A stretch of DNA of 64,000 nucleotides, taken from the NCBI GenBank assembly GCA_958510875.1, contig OY294069.1:176000868-176064867 (forward strand), read 5' to 3'. The notes under the pieces are model-generated. The model was given only the letters and a program-made list of their open reading frames with translations, was not told the origin of the DNA and ran no database searches. This document shows positions 45,880 through 56,143 of this stretch, piece after piece. The position numbers and the translations under genes are program-made. The first letter of the stretch is position 1. Each line of letters begins with the position of its first letter. This DNA is from Endomychus coccineus (lineage: Eukaryota; Arthropoda; Insecta; Coleoptera; Endomychidae).

Positions 45880-45903
45880 TGTTGCCAACATTATATATCA
45901 ACA
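45880..45903 (-). repeat. copia 3' LTR remnant, only 24 bp
   Basis: Identical to the first 24 bases (minus strand) of the 192-bp 5' LTR, from TGTTGATATATAATG to GGCAACA, then the target duplication follows at once. The last five bases, CAACA, also form the last five bases of the full LTR. Confidence 0.9.
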
Positions 45904-45912
45904 CCCCTACTC
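45904..45912 (-). promoter_or_regulatory. copia polypurine tract
   Basis: Minus strand GAGTAGGGG directly precedes the TGTTG start of the 3' LTR, as needed for priming of plus-strand DNA synthesis. Confidence 0.85.
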
Positions 45913-46034
45913 AACATTGCAATTTTTTAATTTACATCAAACAATGTATAACAGCTACAGAACAAATATATGTATCCACTATACACTATGTAAACAAAAA
46001 TAAACATTATACAAAACAATTTTTTTTTTTTAAT

Positions 46035-46260
46035 TTATTTCAGTCCCAATTTATCTCTAAAATATTCGAACAATTTGAAGTTTAGAGCTTTCGTTAAAGT
46101 ATCAGCAACCTGTTCAGATGTTGGAACGTATTTCAAGATGATATCACCATTTTCAATTTTTTCTCGCGTAAAGTGATATTTTATTTCAATGTGTTTCGTT
46201 CTTTTGTTATTTTCTCTATTTTGGGCCAAATGTATACATGATTGATTTGTTTAATTTACA
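46035..46260 (-). pseudogene. copia RNase H C-terminal fragment
   Basis: Reads NQSCIHLAQNRENNKRTKHI, EIKYHFTREKIENGDIILKY, VPTSEQVADTLTKAL and ends at LFEYFRDKLGLK-stop. This is the C-terminus of copia RNase H (the HIxxKYHFxRE and ADxLTKAL blocks). The frame is open from before the deletion junction, where it replaces the RT frame. The upstream catalytic part of RNase H (DSDWAG, SSTEAEY regions) is deleted. Confidence 0.9.
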
Positions 46261-47040
46261 CACATAATCCTTTTCTTTTAAATCTTCTGGCAGATTCATA
46301 AATATCTCCTCTTTTAATGTACCATGCAAAAAGGCAGTTTTAACATCCATGTGATATATTTCCCAGTTTTCATGGTTGGCTACAGTTAAAAGTGTTCTTA
46401 ATGTGGTAAGTTTACCTACTGGAGAGTATGTTTCTTTATAGTTTGTTGTTTGATACCCCTTGGCCACAAGCCTAGCCTTAAATTTTTGTGTGTTTAAATT
46501 TTTCTTAATTTTGAAAACCCATTTACTATCTATTATTTTCTTGTTTTTTGGTTTTTCAACGCGTGTCCAAGTACTATGTTTTTTATGGGATTCTAGTTCA
46601 TCTTCTATAGCATTTTCCCATTCTTTACTATTTTCCCCTACTATAGCTTCTGATTTAGTAATGGGGATTTCTTCCATAAAAATTTGGAATGCGGTGTAAT
46701 CTGATTCTGATATTAAGTCTGCAGATAATTCATAATCTTTATGCCATTCAGGTGGTTTTCTAGTACGTTTAGAATTTTCTTGGATTTGTTCGGATTCAAT
46801 AATTAATTCCCTTTCCAGTATTTGTTTTTGCTCATGAGTTGACTCTGATGCAAAGGTTCGTTCTTCACAATCCCCATTTTCATAATTTTGATGGACTAGG
46901 ATATTTTCATTTTCATTATCAGATTTTTCTTGTTCATGTTCTTTAACCTCACTTTCATCAAAAATAACATCCCTAGCTCTCAATATCATTCTTTTTTCTT
47001 CATCCCACAACCTATATCCGTTATCAGAATACCATTCTAC
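46216..47040 (-). pseudogene. copia RT N-terminal fragment
   Basis: Continues the pol frame after the frameshift near 47030: WYSDNGYRLWDEEKR, MILRARDVIFDE, a long acidic linker, then the RT start with WENAIEDELESHKKHSTWT, DSKWVFKIKKN, KARLVAKGY, YSPVGKLTTLRTLLTVAN and the first catalytic aspartate region YHMDVKTAFLHG, ending CKLNKSI. The remaining RT, including the YVDD box, is deleted; roughly 270 residues are missing compared with Drosophila copia. The expected FAPV reads YSPV. The frame from 47112 to about 47040 is not real coding sequence: the true protein runs in the other frame there. Confidence 0.9.
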
Positions 47041-49063
47041 ATTTTTGTGTTTTGCTTTCGAACTTACCGTTTCTGATTTCTTTAGGGATATGTGAAAATG
47101 CATAACACCCAAAAACTTTCAACTTTGAGTAGTTGGGAGTACTTCCATACCAAATTTCAGCTGGTATTTTATATCCCACGCTTGGTATTCTATTTATCAC
47201 ATAGGTGGCAGAATAGATTGCTTCGCCCCACAAACCCTTTTCCAAATTGTATTCAGCTAACATTGTTCTACCTTTTTCTACTAATGTACGATTGAGGCGC
47301 TCTGATTTACCGTTTTGTTCTGGTGTGTACCTTATCGTATACTCTACTTTAATCCCCTTATTTTTACAAAAATCCTGAAATTCTTTGCTTGCAAACTCTT
47401 TGCCATTATCACATCTAAGTCTTGAAACCTTTTGTTTAAATTTTGTACTAACCATTTCTATGTATTCTTTAAAATATTTAATTACTTCTGTTTTGTTTTC
47501 AAGAAGATAGACAACAGCAAAATGTGAAAAATCATCTAATATTGTCAGAATGTATTTTTTATTATCATGTGTGACTGGTGTAATTGGTCCACATATATCA
47601 CTATGAATCAGTTCCAACACCCGTTCAGTTTTCGTTACATTTGTTTTAAATGGCAATCTACTTTGTTTACCTTTTAGACATGTTTCACATAACTTAATTG
47701 AATTATTTGTATTACAGATATCTGTTTTTATTATATTTCTAGTAAATAACTCTTTTAATTTTTTTTCAGATGTATGCCCCAAGCGTCTGTGCCAGAGAGC
47801 ACTGTTTTCATGAATTGAATAGGCTTTATACGCTTGCCTTTGTTCAACTAATTTGAGGTTTATTCTGAACAAATTATTTTTACACTGACCATCTATAATA
47901 ATCTTGTTATTTTTACAAATAATTACCTTTGACTTCTCAAATTTGACACAAAGGCCTGCATTTTCACATCTACTAATAGATAATAAGTTGCATCTCAAAC
48001 CTGGGACAAAAAGTACATTTTCTAATTTGCAGGTTGTTGTATTTATGGTTCCCATTTTAGTGGCAATTAGTGATTCTCCTTCCTTTGCTACATTGATCTT
48101 AACTGGCTTCTCGAGGTCGACCGCTCCTCCATTAAAATACACTTCATCATTTATGAGGTGATCTGTTGCGCCTGAATCTGCTATGAATTCTATTTCTTCC
48201 TGGGTCGTTATGCTCATTTTATTATTTGTTGAAGCGATAAAAGCTATTTCACCCTCTTCTTCAACCATAACATGTGCTTCTTTCTTTCGATCCTCTCTGG
48301 GCTTTCCTATATTCTTCTTCTTGAACCTACATTCAAATTTTTTATGCCCCTTCTTGCCGCAGTTGTAGCACTCATATTGGAATTTCTTACTGTCTGGTCG
48401 TACATTACTTGTTGAATTATAGAATGCTGATGGCAGTTCTAAATCATTACTTGCTACAGCAATTCCTCCCTTTTTCTTTATTTCTTCATCAAGTAGACGA
48501 TTCTTTACGAACTCAATAGTTAAGTTTGCTGGTGACATTGTTTCTATTGCTGTTATTACACTATTGTATGTAGCAGGCATGGTCATCAACAAATTGCAAA
48601 TGATTTCTGTGTCGTCAGGTTTAGCACCAGAAGTTTTCAAGTCCCTCAATAATTTGTCAAATTCTATGTAATGTTTCTCTAGGCTGTTTCTGTCATCATG
48701 TCGTAACATAAGAAGCCTTTTCCTTATGAATAGTTGTGATGCTATCCCAGTTCTTTGAAAGGTATTAGTGAATTTTTCGAGGATTTCTTTGGCACTTTTG
48801 CAGTCTTTGATGTACTCAAGATGACTGTCGCTTATGCACTGCACTATAATTGAGGTTGCTTTTGCATTTTTCTTCACCCAATTTGTATCTGATTCTACCC
48901 TGTCTTTTTCTGCTACTTCCAGGCTGTCGTATTCTGACAAGACGGTTTTTATTCTGTACAACCAATTACTAAAGCCTAAACCAGTAAATGGTATGACACC
49001 ATATTTGTTCATTGCCATGTGCACTTGAACAAGGTTATTTCCACAATCGTTCGACTTGCTCAT
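47024..49063 (-). CDS. copia gag-protease-integrase frame
   Basis: 679 codons starting at ATG 49063, about 30 bases after the primer site. Domains in order: gag capsid-like region (about 1-200, with FSNWLYRIKTVL and LLMTMPATYNSVI typical of copia gag); zinc knuckle C-x2-C-x4-H-x4-C (residues 232-245); aspartic protease with DSGATDH (296-302); integrase zinc site H425/H430 and C459/C462; integrase core with catalytic D489, D552 and E588 (35-residue D-to-E spacing, all present); and the PEQNG-SER block. It ends prematurely (KTQKCRMVF-stop) because about five bases are lost in the MVGYS region, shifting pol out of frame. Within 679 codons there is no other break, consistent with recent insertion. 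The protein would form virus-like particles and integrate cDNA, but without RT the element cannot move on its own. Confidence 0.95.
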   Translation of the reverse strand: MSKSNDCGNNLVQVHMAMNKYGVIPFTGLGFSNWLYRIKTVLSEYDSLEVAEKDRVESDTNWVKKNAKATSIIVQCISDSHLEYIKDCKSAKEILEKFTNTFQRTGIASQLFIRKRLLMLRHDDRNSLEKHYIEFDKLLRDLKTSGAKPDDTEIICNLLMTMPATYNSVITAIETMSPANLTIEFVKNRLLDEEIKKKGGIAVASNDLELPSAFYNSTSNVRPDSKKFQYECYNCGKKGHKKFECRFKKKNIGKPREDRKKEAHVMVEEEGEIAFIASTNNKMSITTQEEIEFIADSGATDHLINDEVYFNGGAVDLEKPVKINVAKEGESLIATKMGTINTTTCKLENVLFVPGLRCNLLSISRCENAGLCVKFEKSKVIICKNNKIIIDGQCKNNLFRINLKLVEQRQAYKAYSIHENSALWHRRLGHTSEKKLKELFTRNIIKTDICNTNNSIKLCETCLKGKQSRLPFKTNVTKTERVLELIHSDICGPITPVTHDNKKYILTILDDFSHFAVVYLLENKTEVIKYFKEYIEMVSTKFKQKVSRLRCDNGKEFASKEFQDFCKNKGIKVEYTIRYTPEQNGKSERLNRTLVEKGRTMLAEYNLEKGLWGEAIYSATYVINRIPSVGYKIPAEIWYGSTPNYSKLKVFGCYAFSHIPKEIRNGKFESKTQKCRMVF

Positions 49064-49091
49064 TTTTCAATTCTATTCTCTATTGTCGGTT

Positions 49092-49106
49092 ACTGGGCCC
49101 ATAACC
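49092..49106 (-). promoter_or_regulatory. copia primer-binding site for an internal tRNA-iMet fragment
   Basis: Minus strand GGTTATGGGCCCAGT lies immediately after the LTR. It is complementary to the anticodon-loop region of initiator methionine tRNA (CUGGGCCCAUAACC), not to a tRNA 3' end. This is the unusual half-tRNA priming known for Drosophila copia. Confidence 0.9.
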
Positions 49107-49298
49107 TGTTGAAACTTGGTTTCTTCTATTGAAAAATGAATAGCCTTTTCTATTATAAAGTTTTATTCTCACAATAATAACGTGCTGCGTGCTTACTTTT
49201 TATAGAATACCATTGACATTATTTCATAGACACAGAACAACTTACGTATAACACAGAATAAAGATATAATGCAGTGTTGCCAACATTATATATCAACA
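49107..49298 (-). repeat. copia 5' LTR, 192 bp
   Basis: Minus strand begins TGTTGATATATAATG and ends AAGTTTCAACA, with inverted TGTTG/CAACA termini. Contains AATAAA-like and TATAAAA sequences expected for its polyadenylation and promoter roles. Bounded by the ATCCG duplication (49299-49303) and the primer site. Confidence 0.92.
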
Positions 49299-49303
49299 AT
49301 CCG

Positions 49304-49940
49304 GAATAATCGTAATTCTTGTTAACTTCGATTTATACTATTTTTCAACTTCATTTCCCGCTCAAGATTGCCATTTGTATTAACCGGAAACCCGAATATA
49401 AATAATTCAGTGCAAGTTCAAAATAGAAAGGTTCAGTGTGATTGAGCGTTAGAAAAATGACAGGTTGACGTCGTGTTGGGGGCGAATGTACTTAACAGCC
49501 ATAAAAGTTTCAACTGTCCAAATCACTGAACCCTTTTCTTTTTTAAGTCGCTGCGCGGAAAGTTGAAAACGCATCGATAAAATGCGATAAATATTGAATC
49601 TCATCTCAATTCTAATCAGACCTTACCCCATAAATCGCCGTTAAACATTTACTAAATCCCTTTTTAGATCGTCGTCAACTGGTGACATTTTAATAATTGC
49701 TAAGCGTTGCTCATCCGAGACTAAACAAAACGCTCAGAAACTGGAGGGCACTTATACAGGTCGATTCATAAGTAATACCCTACTTTGCGACTGTACGTTC
49801 AGAAGGCAATAATAATGATATTTCACTCTACAACAATGGGTCTAAGTCTGCTCCTTACTGCGATACAGAGTGTTAAAGTTGAAAAGGTAATATACATTTT
49901 TGTTAATAAATGAGCCATTTTTATAGATATAGTCATGAAA
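49304..49940. other. Non-coding stretch, nothing recognised
   Basis: No gene or repeat identified between the copia element and the LINE A cluster. Confidence 0.35.
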
Positions 49941-49959
49941 CTTGGGGAAGGACGGGCTA

Positions 49960-50720
49960 TTTTTTGAACATTTGAGTTGAATCATAGATTTTTTTGTCAT
50001 ACTTTGAGTACACGAGAGGCAAACCTATAATGTTTGAAGCGGAGGAATATTGTGAGAGGAGGTTTGGAGGTTATAGGCATAGAGAAATACCTCACTAGGT
50101 AAAGAGCTCCATAACATCGCTGTCCAATAGAATCCCAATAGAAAAATGAAGTCTGGTAGAAACATAGACCTATTATCCTAAAGAGACGAAACATCTCATT
50201 CATAAAACATTTGACTTGTCGCAATGATTACATGAAGTATGACAAAGGAAACCAACGGACCTCTTTATCGTCATAATTACTTCTTATTGGCAACGCTGTA
50301 ACTATGATTTAAAACTTGGTACCACTTGTTAGGCAACACCGCTTCGAAATAGCTACGAGAAATACGGAAGCTGTCAAATTGGGTGTACAGAACAAATTCC
50401 CCATTCATAAAAGGTGCGCGGCGTTGTCGCCTTCTGAACAAATGATGCAATGGAATGGAATAGTTCTATATTTAAAAATTTAAATATTCTATAATTCATT
50501 TGTATATTCCAGGTTACCATAAATGATGAAATATTTATCAGAGAAAAGTATTGCTTGTAATATACAGTGGTCTGAGTGGCCCGAAATTTTGACAATGTCT
50601 GATCCTGTTTAAATATAAACAATTCTGTCTCCTTAGGATAATAGGTCTATGGGTAGAAAGAAGTTGCAGGTGTCGAGCTTACCAATGAAGAGGTAAATGA
50701 CGTAGGTACCATCAATTGCC
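49960..50720 (-). pseudogene. LINE family A 3' end, copy interrupted by a MITE
   Basis: Minus-strand blocks of the family A C-terminus (TSFFYxxS, ... LYLVRYFSMPITSKPP, equivalent to WNSLPSEVFPYAYNLQTFK in shifted frames) occupy 49960-50162. After the MITE the segment GGTAGAAAGAAGTTGCAGG resumes the same LINE sequence. The paralogous copies at about 51000 and 51390 (GTCTGGTAGGAAGAAG) show the uninterrupted order. Confidence 0.8.
50163..50651. mobile_element. 489-bp MITE with 25-bp inverted termini and 8-bp target duplication
   Basis: Left terminus 50163-50187 (starts CATAGACCTATTATCC) and right terminus 50627-50651 are inverted copies with one mismatch. Both sides are flanked by GGTAGAAA (50155-50162 and 50652-50659). 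Paralogous LINE A copies show the empty site with GGTAGGAAGAAG. An 8-bp duplication is typical of hAT and P superfamilies; termini starting CA and ending TG fit either. No coding sequence. Confidence 0.93.
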
Positions 50721-50724
50721 TAGA

Positions 50725-51075
50725 AGGTCGACTTTGCTGACATCTTTATCTGAACTTTAGAATGATTTAATAGTTTCAATTAGCAGTATGGAAACTTCAC
50801 CCAACAAAAAAAAACCGAATCCACACCGCCTTTATTGATATTAAAATCTCTGAGGAGCACTTTTAGTGATTTTTTTTATACTTTGACTACAGGAGAAGGA
50901 AACATATAATGTTTGATGAACATCGTGCGAACCAGCTGCGAAATGTTGGGGGAAGAGTTAGGCATTCGAATCTTTCTTAGAGGCTTGGAGGTTATAGGCA
51001 TAGGAAAAGACCTCACTAGGTAAAGAGTTCCACAACATCGCTGTCCGATAGAAAAATTAAGTCTGGTAGGAAGAA
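50725..51075 (-). pseudogene. LINE family A 3' end, tandem copy
   Basis: Contains the same TACTTTGACTACAGGAGA, GGAGGTTATAGGCATAGG and CTGTCCGATAGAA landmarks as the neighbouring copies, preceded by GAGGAGCACTTTTAGTG. It repeats at about 330-bp spacing with the next copy. Coding content is the C-terminal tail of the LINE protein and 3' UTR, frame-shifted. Confidence 0.75.
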
Positions 51076-51084
51076 GTTAGACTT

Positions 51085-51665
51085 TGCCGATATCTTTATC
51101 TGTACTTTAGAATGATTAAAAAAAAACTTCTTATAACCAAAAAACCCGAATCTACATCGCCTGTATTGATTTTAAAATCGATTTCTGAGGAGCACTTTTA
51201 GTGTTTTTTTTTAATAGTTTGATTACAGGAGAGGGAAACCTCTGTTTCATGAACTTCGTGTGAGCCAGTCGTCAAATCATGGGAGAGGAGATAGGCATTC
51301 GAATTTTTCTTGGAGGTTTGGAGGTTATAGGCATAGGGAAACACTTCACTAGGGGAAGAGTTGCACAATTGCGCTGTTCCGATAGAAGAATGAAGTCTGG
51401 TAGGAAGAAGCTATGCAGGTCTCGAGCTTGACAATGAAGAGGTGACTAGATTGAGCTCGTCTAGTCTGCCTATCTGGAATTTCTCCAAGTGGAATAACAG
51501 ACGAGATTTCTGATAAACACCTACCATGGGAATATCTGTAGAAAAGGGAGAGATGGCTCACCTTTGTACGATGTTCTAGAGGCGTCAATGAACTCGTAAG
51601 TGTGACATCAACAATCAAACGAATAGCTCCCTTCTGTACAGAACATAATATAGATATAATGAGTT
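51085..51665 (-). pseudogene. LINE family A C-terminus and 3' UTR
   Basis: The frame 51618-51349 reads LTPLEHRTKVSHLSLFYRYS, HGRCLSEISSVIPL, AQSSHLFIVKLETCIASSYQ and TSFFYRNSA. This is the C-terminal block that follows the thumb in family A and related LINEs (LEHRR-VG-LCLFYRYFHG-CS-EL). 3' UTR continues to about 51085 with the GAGGAGCACTTTTAGTG landmark. It probably belongs to the same original insertion as the RT piece at 52042-52668, with about 380 unassigned bases between. Confidence 0.78.
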
Positions 51666-52041
51666 GAATTTACTGGAAAGCAGGGAAAACTCACTGCTAA
51701 AGGTATGTAGTACGTACAATTAAATAAATATATTGTCAAATGTGAAATACTCACTCCGTTTGGGCATCATGCGCAGCGTATTGACCGACCTCCTAGTTAA
51801 GCAGTGCATAAATTTTTGGAACGCCATTCAATAAAAAATTTGTAGTTAAATCATTCGATTCATAATCATCAAGCTAATCAAGTTTTTTCACAATTATTCT
51901 CATGAAAATGAGTAAGATAATATTATTCTTGTAATCTACTAGAAAATACAAAAATATCTTATCCATTTTCTCAACTATAAGTTTATCCTGATTTAGCAAC
52001 TAGATTGAACCCAATCATGAGTAATTTTCAACCCCATATAC

Positions 52042-52668
52042 TTAATCGGTATTATTCTCAGGAAATAGATTCACTAGATCGCTTAAGATTGTTCTGTAAG
52101 CATATCGAAGATTTTGATTGCAGTAGAACAGTACTCCAGTGCACGTCAAATTTGTGTTTTGTAGATTATGAGGGGCTGCTGGGATGTAATGTAGATCTTT
52201 GCACGGAATAGACAACGAGGTTGTGAAGCGATTTTTGCAATTGACCACACATGAGAGGGTGCTGTTGGTGCAGATCCCGAGCTTGAATATGGAACACGTC
52301 ATAGGAATAGTCGTATCTGACATCATCATATTAGGGATTATGGGATCCGCATTCCTGGAGAAGACGGCAGCTTGAGCTTTGGTTACATTACACTCTACAA
52401 GATTCAAGATTATCAGATCTCCATCGAAAATCGTTGTGAAGTTCCCATTAATTGCGTCAACCTGTCTCTTTCTCGCTTCTCTGATTTCATTAAATGGTAT
52501 ACGGGGCACTAGATGAGAAAGCGGTACCATCATCTGCAAAGTTATGGACGAGACAGGTGTTAATGTCGAGCGGAAACAAAGTTGGTGCAAGATAGATCCC
52601 TGTGCCGAATGGCTCTCTTCGGGATAGAATCCAAGAGTTTCAGCATTTGGAATCCAAACTCCAAACAT
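52042..52668 (-). pseudogene. LINE family A RT palm and thumb, 208-codon frame
   Basis: Longest open piece of family A. It starts in HSAQGSILHQLCFRSTLTPV, a decayed GVPQGSVLAPTLF box. It then reads TLQMMVPLSHLVPRIPFNEI, where the catalytic FADD has been lost to a small deletion and frame change. Next comes REARKRQVDAINGNFTTIFD, then VECNVTKAQAAVFSRNADPI-IPNMMMSDT and SIFKLGICTNSTLSCVVNCK. Despite being open it lacks the catalytic aspartates, so it is not a functional enzyme. The partial copy at 52700-52860 duplicates its RT-box end (CCTGTGGAATATT versus CCCTGTG). Confidence 0.75.
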
Positions 52669-52689
52669 GTCAACAGTATTCCAAGCAGC

Positions 52690-52860
52690 TTGAATCTGTC
52701 TTTAGAATATTGAGGAGCTGCTGGGATTGCACGGAATAGAAAGCCAAGTTTTTGTGAAGCAGGAGTAAAGCTGGTGCAGTACAGATCCCTGTGGAATATT
52801 ATTAAGGATCACGATCATTCGATACTCTCTTTAATTCGTATAGAGATTTCACGATAAAAA
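52690..52860 (-). repeat. Partial LINE family A duplicate
   Basis: Carries GAGGAGCTGCTGGGATTGCACGG (cf. GAGGGGCTGCTGGGATGTAA at 52169) and GCTGGTGCAGTACAGATCCC (cf. GTTGGTGCAAGATAGATCCC at 52580), with the middle deleted. Confidence 0.6.
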
Positions 52861-54435
52861 CTCATTATTCAATCATTATCTTGAGTTGTAAATATTGTTA
52901 ATACTGACTATCTACATTTCATAATATATTTGATTAATTTGTATAATATGTTTTTCTTTCTTATAGTTATAGTTATAGATATCAATACACATGTTTATAT
53001 TTTTATATTTATATCTGGCCGATCTGGAAGATTTCATGTTAAAAAAGTAAAAATCAATGTTATATGAACAAATAATTTATTTGGAGACAATGCCATGTAC
53101 ACATATATCTAGGAACTAGAGGGGGCTGAAAAAAGGCCCCATGGCGTCAAAACCGGGCAATTTATGTAATATTCAAATTATTATTACTTTTAATTTCATA
53201 TAATCATTCAAAATTTAATGTGATTAATATTGCATAACATTATATATTCTATATAATTGATTTTCGCTACTTTGGGGACACTTGAATAGCGCCCCCTTCC
53301 TTCCCCAACTATACTGCGGGGTTGTTATCAACATTATTTACTTCACTGAATGTTGGTAAAAGCTCAAAGTCGATTTGTAAATTCAGTAAATCAACTCATA
53401 TTGAATATGTCGAATGAACTATTTTCCAAATAAAATTAACAATTTTATAAATGTTTATAGTTAAGTGCAATGCTTGATTCAAATTCACTTCGATATAACA
53501 AGCAGTAGCACTTTTCATAATATTCCTCTACCTTCACACGGTTCGTTTCAATTTTTGGGCCGACTGTATAGCGAGCTGTTTATATCCTCGTTAAATATTC
53601 ATCCGACCCTTTTTAACTTCAATTAAGGCATGCAAGCGGTATTGGTGATTTAAGAATGAATAAATAATCCTCAGCTACGGTCTTCAAATAGTATATTTGC
53701 GAGGAACAAATTATAATCTCAAATTGAGAGACATGTACAATTAAGTAAATTGTTAGGTTGAAAACTTTAGATGCCATCCTATTGGATATTCAGATCGCAA
53801 GACGACAGACAACTCTCCATTTATAGGAGAATGGAATTATATAGCTTATACGAGAATTATTTATTGATGAATTTCGCAGAGAGTTTATAGAAATTGCCTA
53901 TCATTAAATGTTCGTGTAATGTCAGTTCACATAATTACCTATTTACCTTTATTCCTTTCTTCATCCGAGTTATATTTTATTGTCTTGCTTTCGTTATTTA
54001 AAAGATTCCTTCGTTTTCATTTAATACCGCTGATGAAAGTACCTTTTAGACAGAAACGGTAATAAAAACTAATACGTTCGTGTAACGAGAGTATTTATTA
54101 AATTTAATAATAAATAATCATGGTTCTCGGAAATATTCTATAGTATCTATATCGATTCCTGGTTATACATTAATAGCGGAATACGCTGTTAAAATGGCAT
54201 TAATACGTAACGATTTTACGCGACTGAATTGTTAGTCTCTAACAAAATAATTTCGTCAATATTAATTAATATTGAATAATGGTAATGGAACATTTAATGG
54301 AAGTGAAAAAATAAAAATGATGATTAACTGATAGAACAATTAGGTACTTTCTTTTTATACCACTTTTGATAATAACGTGAAAACGTTAATATAGCTTTAA
54401 CATCGAAGGGCCATTATCAAACATATACAAAAGAA
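52861..54435. other. AT-rich non-coding stretch, nothing recognised
   Basis: No gene, RNA or repeat supported by eye. Confidence 0.4.
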
Positions 54436-55730
54436 TTGTAACGTGTAAATTTCACTTAACGGCTTAGAAATGGCCGCTGTACTACAATCGGTTAACTCCT
54501 GTGACGTCAGCTATGCTAGACCGTATATTCTCAGAGTGATGGTTATTCAGTGTCGAGTCTGTAGTTACCGCTTCTATTTCGAGGTCGTTCTGTGAGACAT
54601 CGAAACACCGGAAACGGCCTAGAAAATGGCGTACTTCTTGTCAAATCGTCCATGTGGAAGGTCGTGTTTCTAAGTTATTTCAACAGGGAGGTGATACCAA
54701 ACTCATGTTTGGAACCAAATTTTGGGAATATTCTTCCTTTGAAAGCAAAGGCATCAATTGCCAATTTGGAGTGGAGTAATAGATGCACCCTAAGGGATTA
54801 AAACTTAGTTTCAACGTGACTGGTTTTGGACAGAAGCATAGTTGTTTCATTGAAAGTATTAAAAAAAACCTATCCTGATAGAGGTAAATATCTTTGTAAT
54901 TCCATTTAATTTATTCACTAACTTCAATAATTAATTTGCCTTCCCAGGTGATATCTGACAGGACATAGGCTAGTCCTAATTTTGTTCAACAATCGTTATG
55001 TATTCTGTTCATGTCTGTCTTCTGAGGAAAATAGAGCAATAGAGGTTTGAACATTTCGTGATTTCAGTTTTTTTTTATGTTGTGAAAAATTCAACAAGTG
55101 TACGAAGTTCTGAGGTTGGCTTGAGTCTGCTATGGAAAATCTGATTTAGAAGTTGCTAATTGACTTGTGATGTACAATCGTGGAAACTGTATTAGAATTG
55201 TGGCAGGAATCCATACATCAAGTGGGAAGTACCAATTCATAATCGAGCAGGTATAACATCTTACCCAGCAGTTACTAGGTCAGGCTACCCAACTTTTGGT
55301 TCAGGTAACGTTTGAAATAATCATTTGAGTATTTATATATATGTAAATTTAACTGTTGTTCACTGTGATTTAAGAAATTTAACTTCATTCATACTTCAAT
55401 TCATGCATTTCATAACTCATTAATATTAGGTACTGTGATAAATTGTAACAACAATATTATTTTAATTACCAGTAAATTTCAATCATTCTGGGTAAAGGTC
55501 TTTTATTTTTTGTATACTTTCAGGGTAATTTAACCTGGGTACTTTTGAGTGTTTGAATTCCCTAGTTCAGAAACATAATTTATCGGTTGGTTAAAATACT
55601 CTGGTGTCCAAATTTTACATCTAAAATATAACTCACGACCGCCTTCACTGTAGCTGTTGGCAACCAAGCGATAAAATAGAACTTATAGTTTATCCACAAG
55701 TAAGAGTTATTTGTATTTCAAGTATAAATA
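54436..55730 (+). repeat. Repeat X, longest copy, about 1.3 kb
   Basis: Full unit from TTGTAACGTGTAAATTTCAC to CACAAGTAAGAGTTATTTG. Copy 2 at 37080 shares both ends; copy 1 (30188-34530) shares all but the first 200 bases. The first 120 bases contain TACTACAATCGG, close to a pol III A box, and TGTCGAGTCTG, close to a B box, about 60 bases apart; this is suggestive of a SINE-like head but not proof. It has no ORF with recognisable motifs and no clear terminal inverted repeats. It may be a non-autonomous retroelement or Helitron-like repeat. Confidence 0.8.
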
Positions 55731-56143
55731 GGATTTTTAAGGAACAAAACGGTTAATGAGATTACAATTGATGATAATAGAAATTTACGAAACAGGTAGC
55801 TCTGAGAAAAATCATTGACAACTTACTAATATTGCCCTATTATAATCTATAGATATTCCTCCTCCTTAGAGAGAATATATATTGTCACACCTTGTTGATA
55901 CTTTCATATCATGCCATTCATTCAGACCATGTTGACTTTGAATAAAGTATCATAATAATGTAACCTTGCTGAATCAGCTATCTTCCACATACTGTTTTAC
56001 TACTTCGCATTTTGAGTCAACCTCATTATATTGTTGATATAACATGTAAACAATTAAACATGTTTGGAATTTATCTACTTTAGGATTTATTGAAGATAAT
56101 TCCCTTGATATCCCATTACATTTTAATTGAAATTGGTGTGATA
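55731..56143. other. AT-rich non-coding stretch
   Basis: Nothing recognised. Confidence 0.4.

Larger units (their letters stand above)
45880..49298 (-). mobile_element. copia-type LTR retrotransposon, internally deleted
   Basis: A 3.4-kb Ty1/copia element on the minus strand. Order: 5' LTR (49107-49298), primer site, gag-protease-integrase frame, frameshift, N-terminal RT, deletion, RNase H tail, polypurine tract, and a 24-bp remnant of the 3' LTR. Target duplications are perfect, so the insertion is not ancient. Integrase before RT is the copia domain order. Loss of the RT catalytic box, the frameshift and the 3' LTR loss make it inactive. Confidence 0.95.

Noticed and set aside
46460..49028. 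Plus-strand frames of 60-85 codons across the copia element
   Set aside because: Shadows of the minus-strand gag-pol frames.
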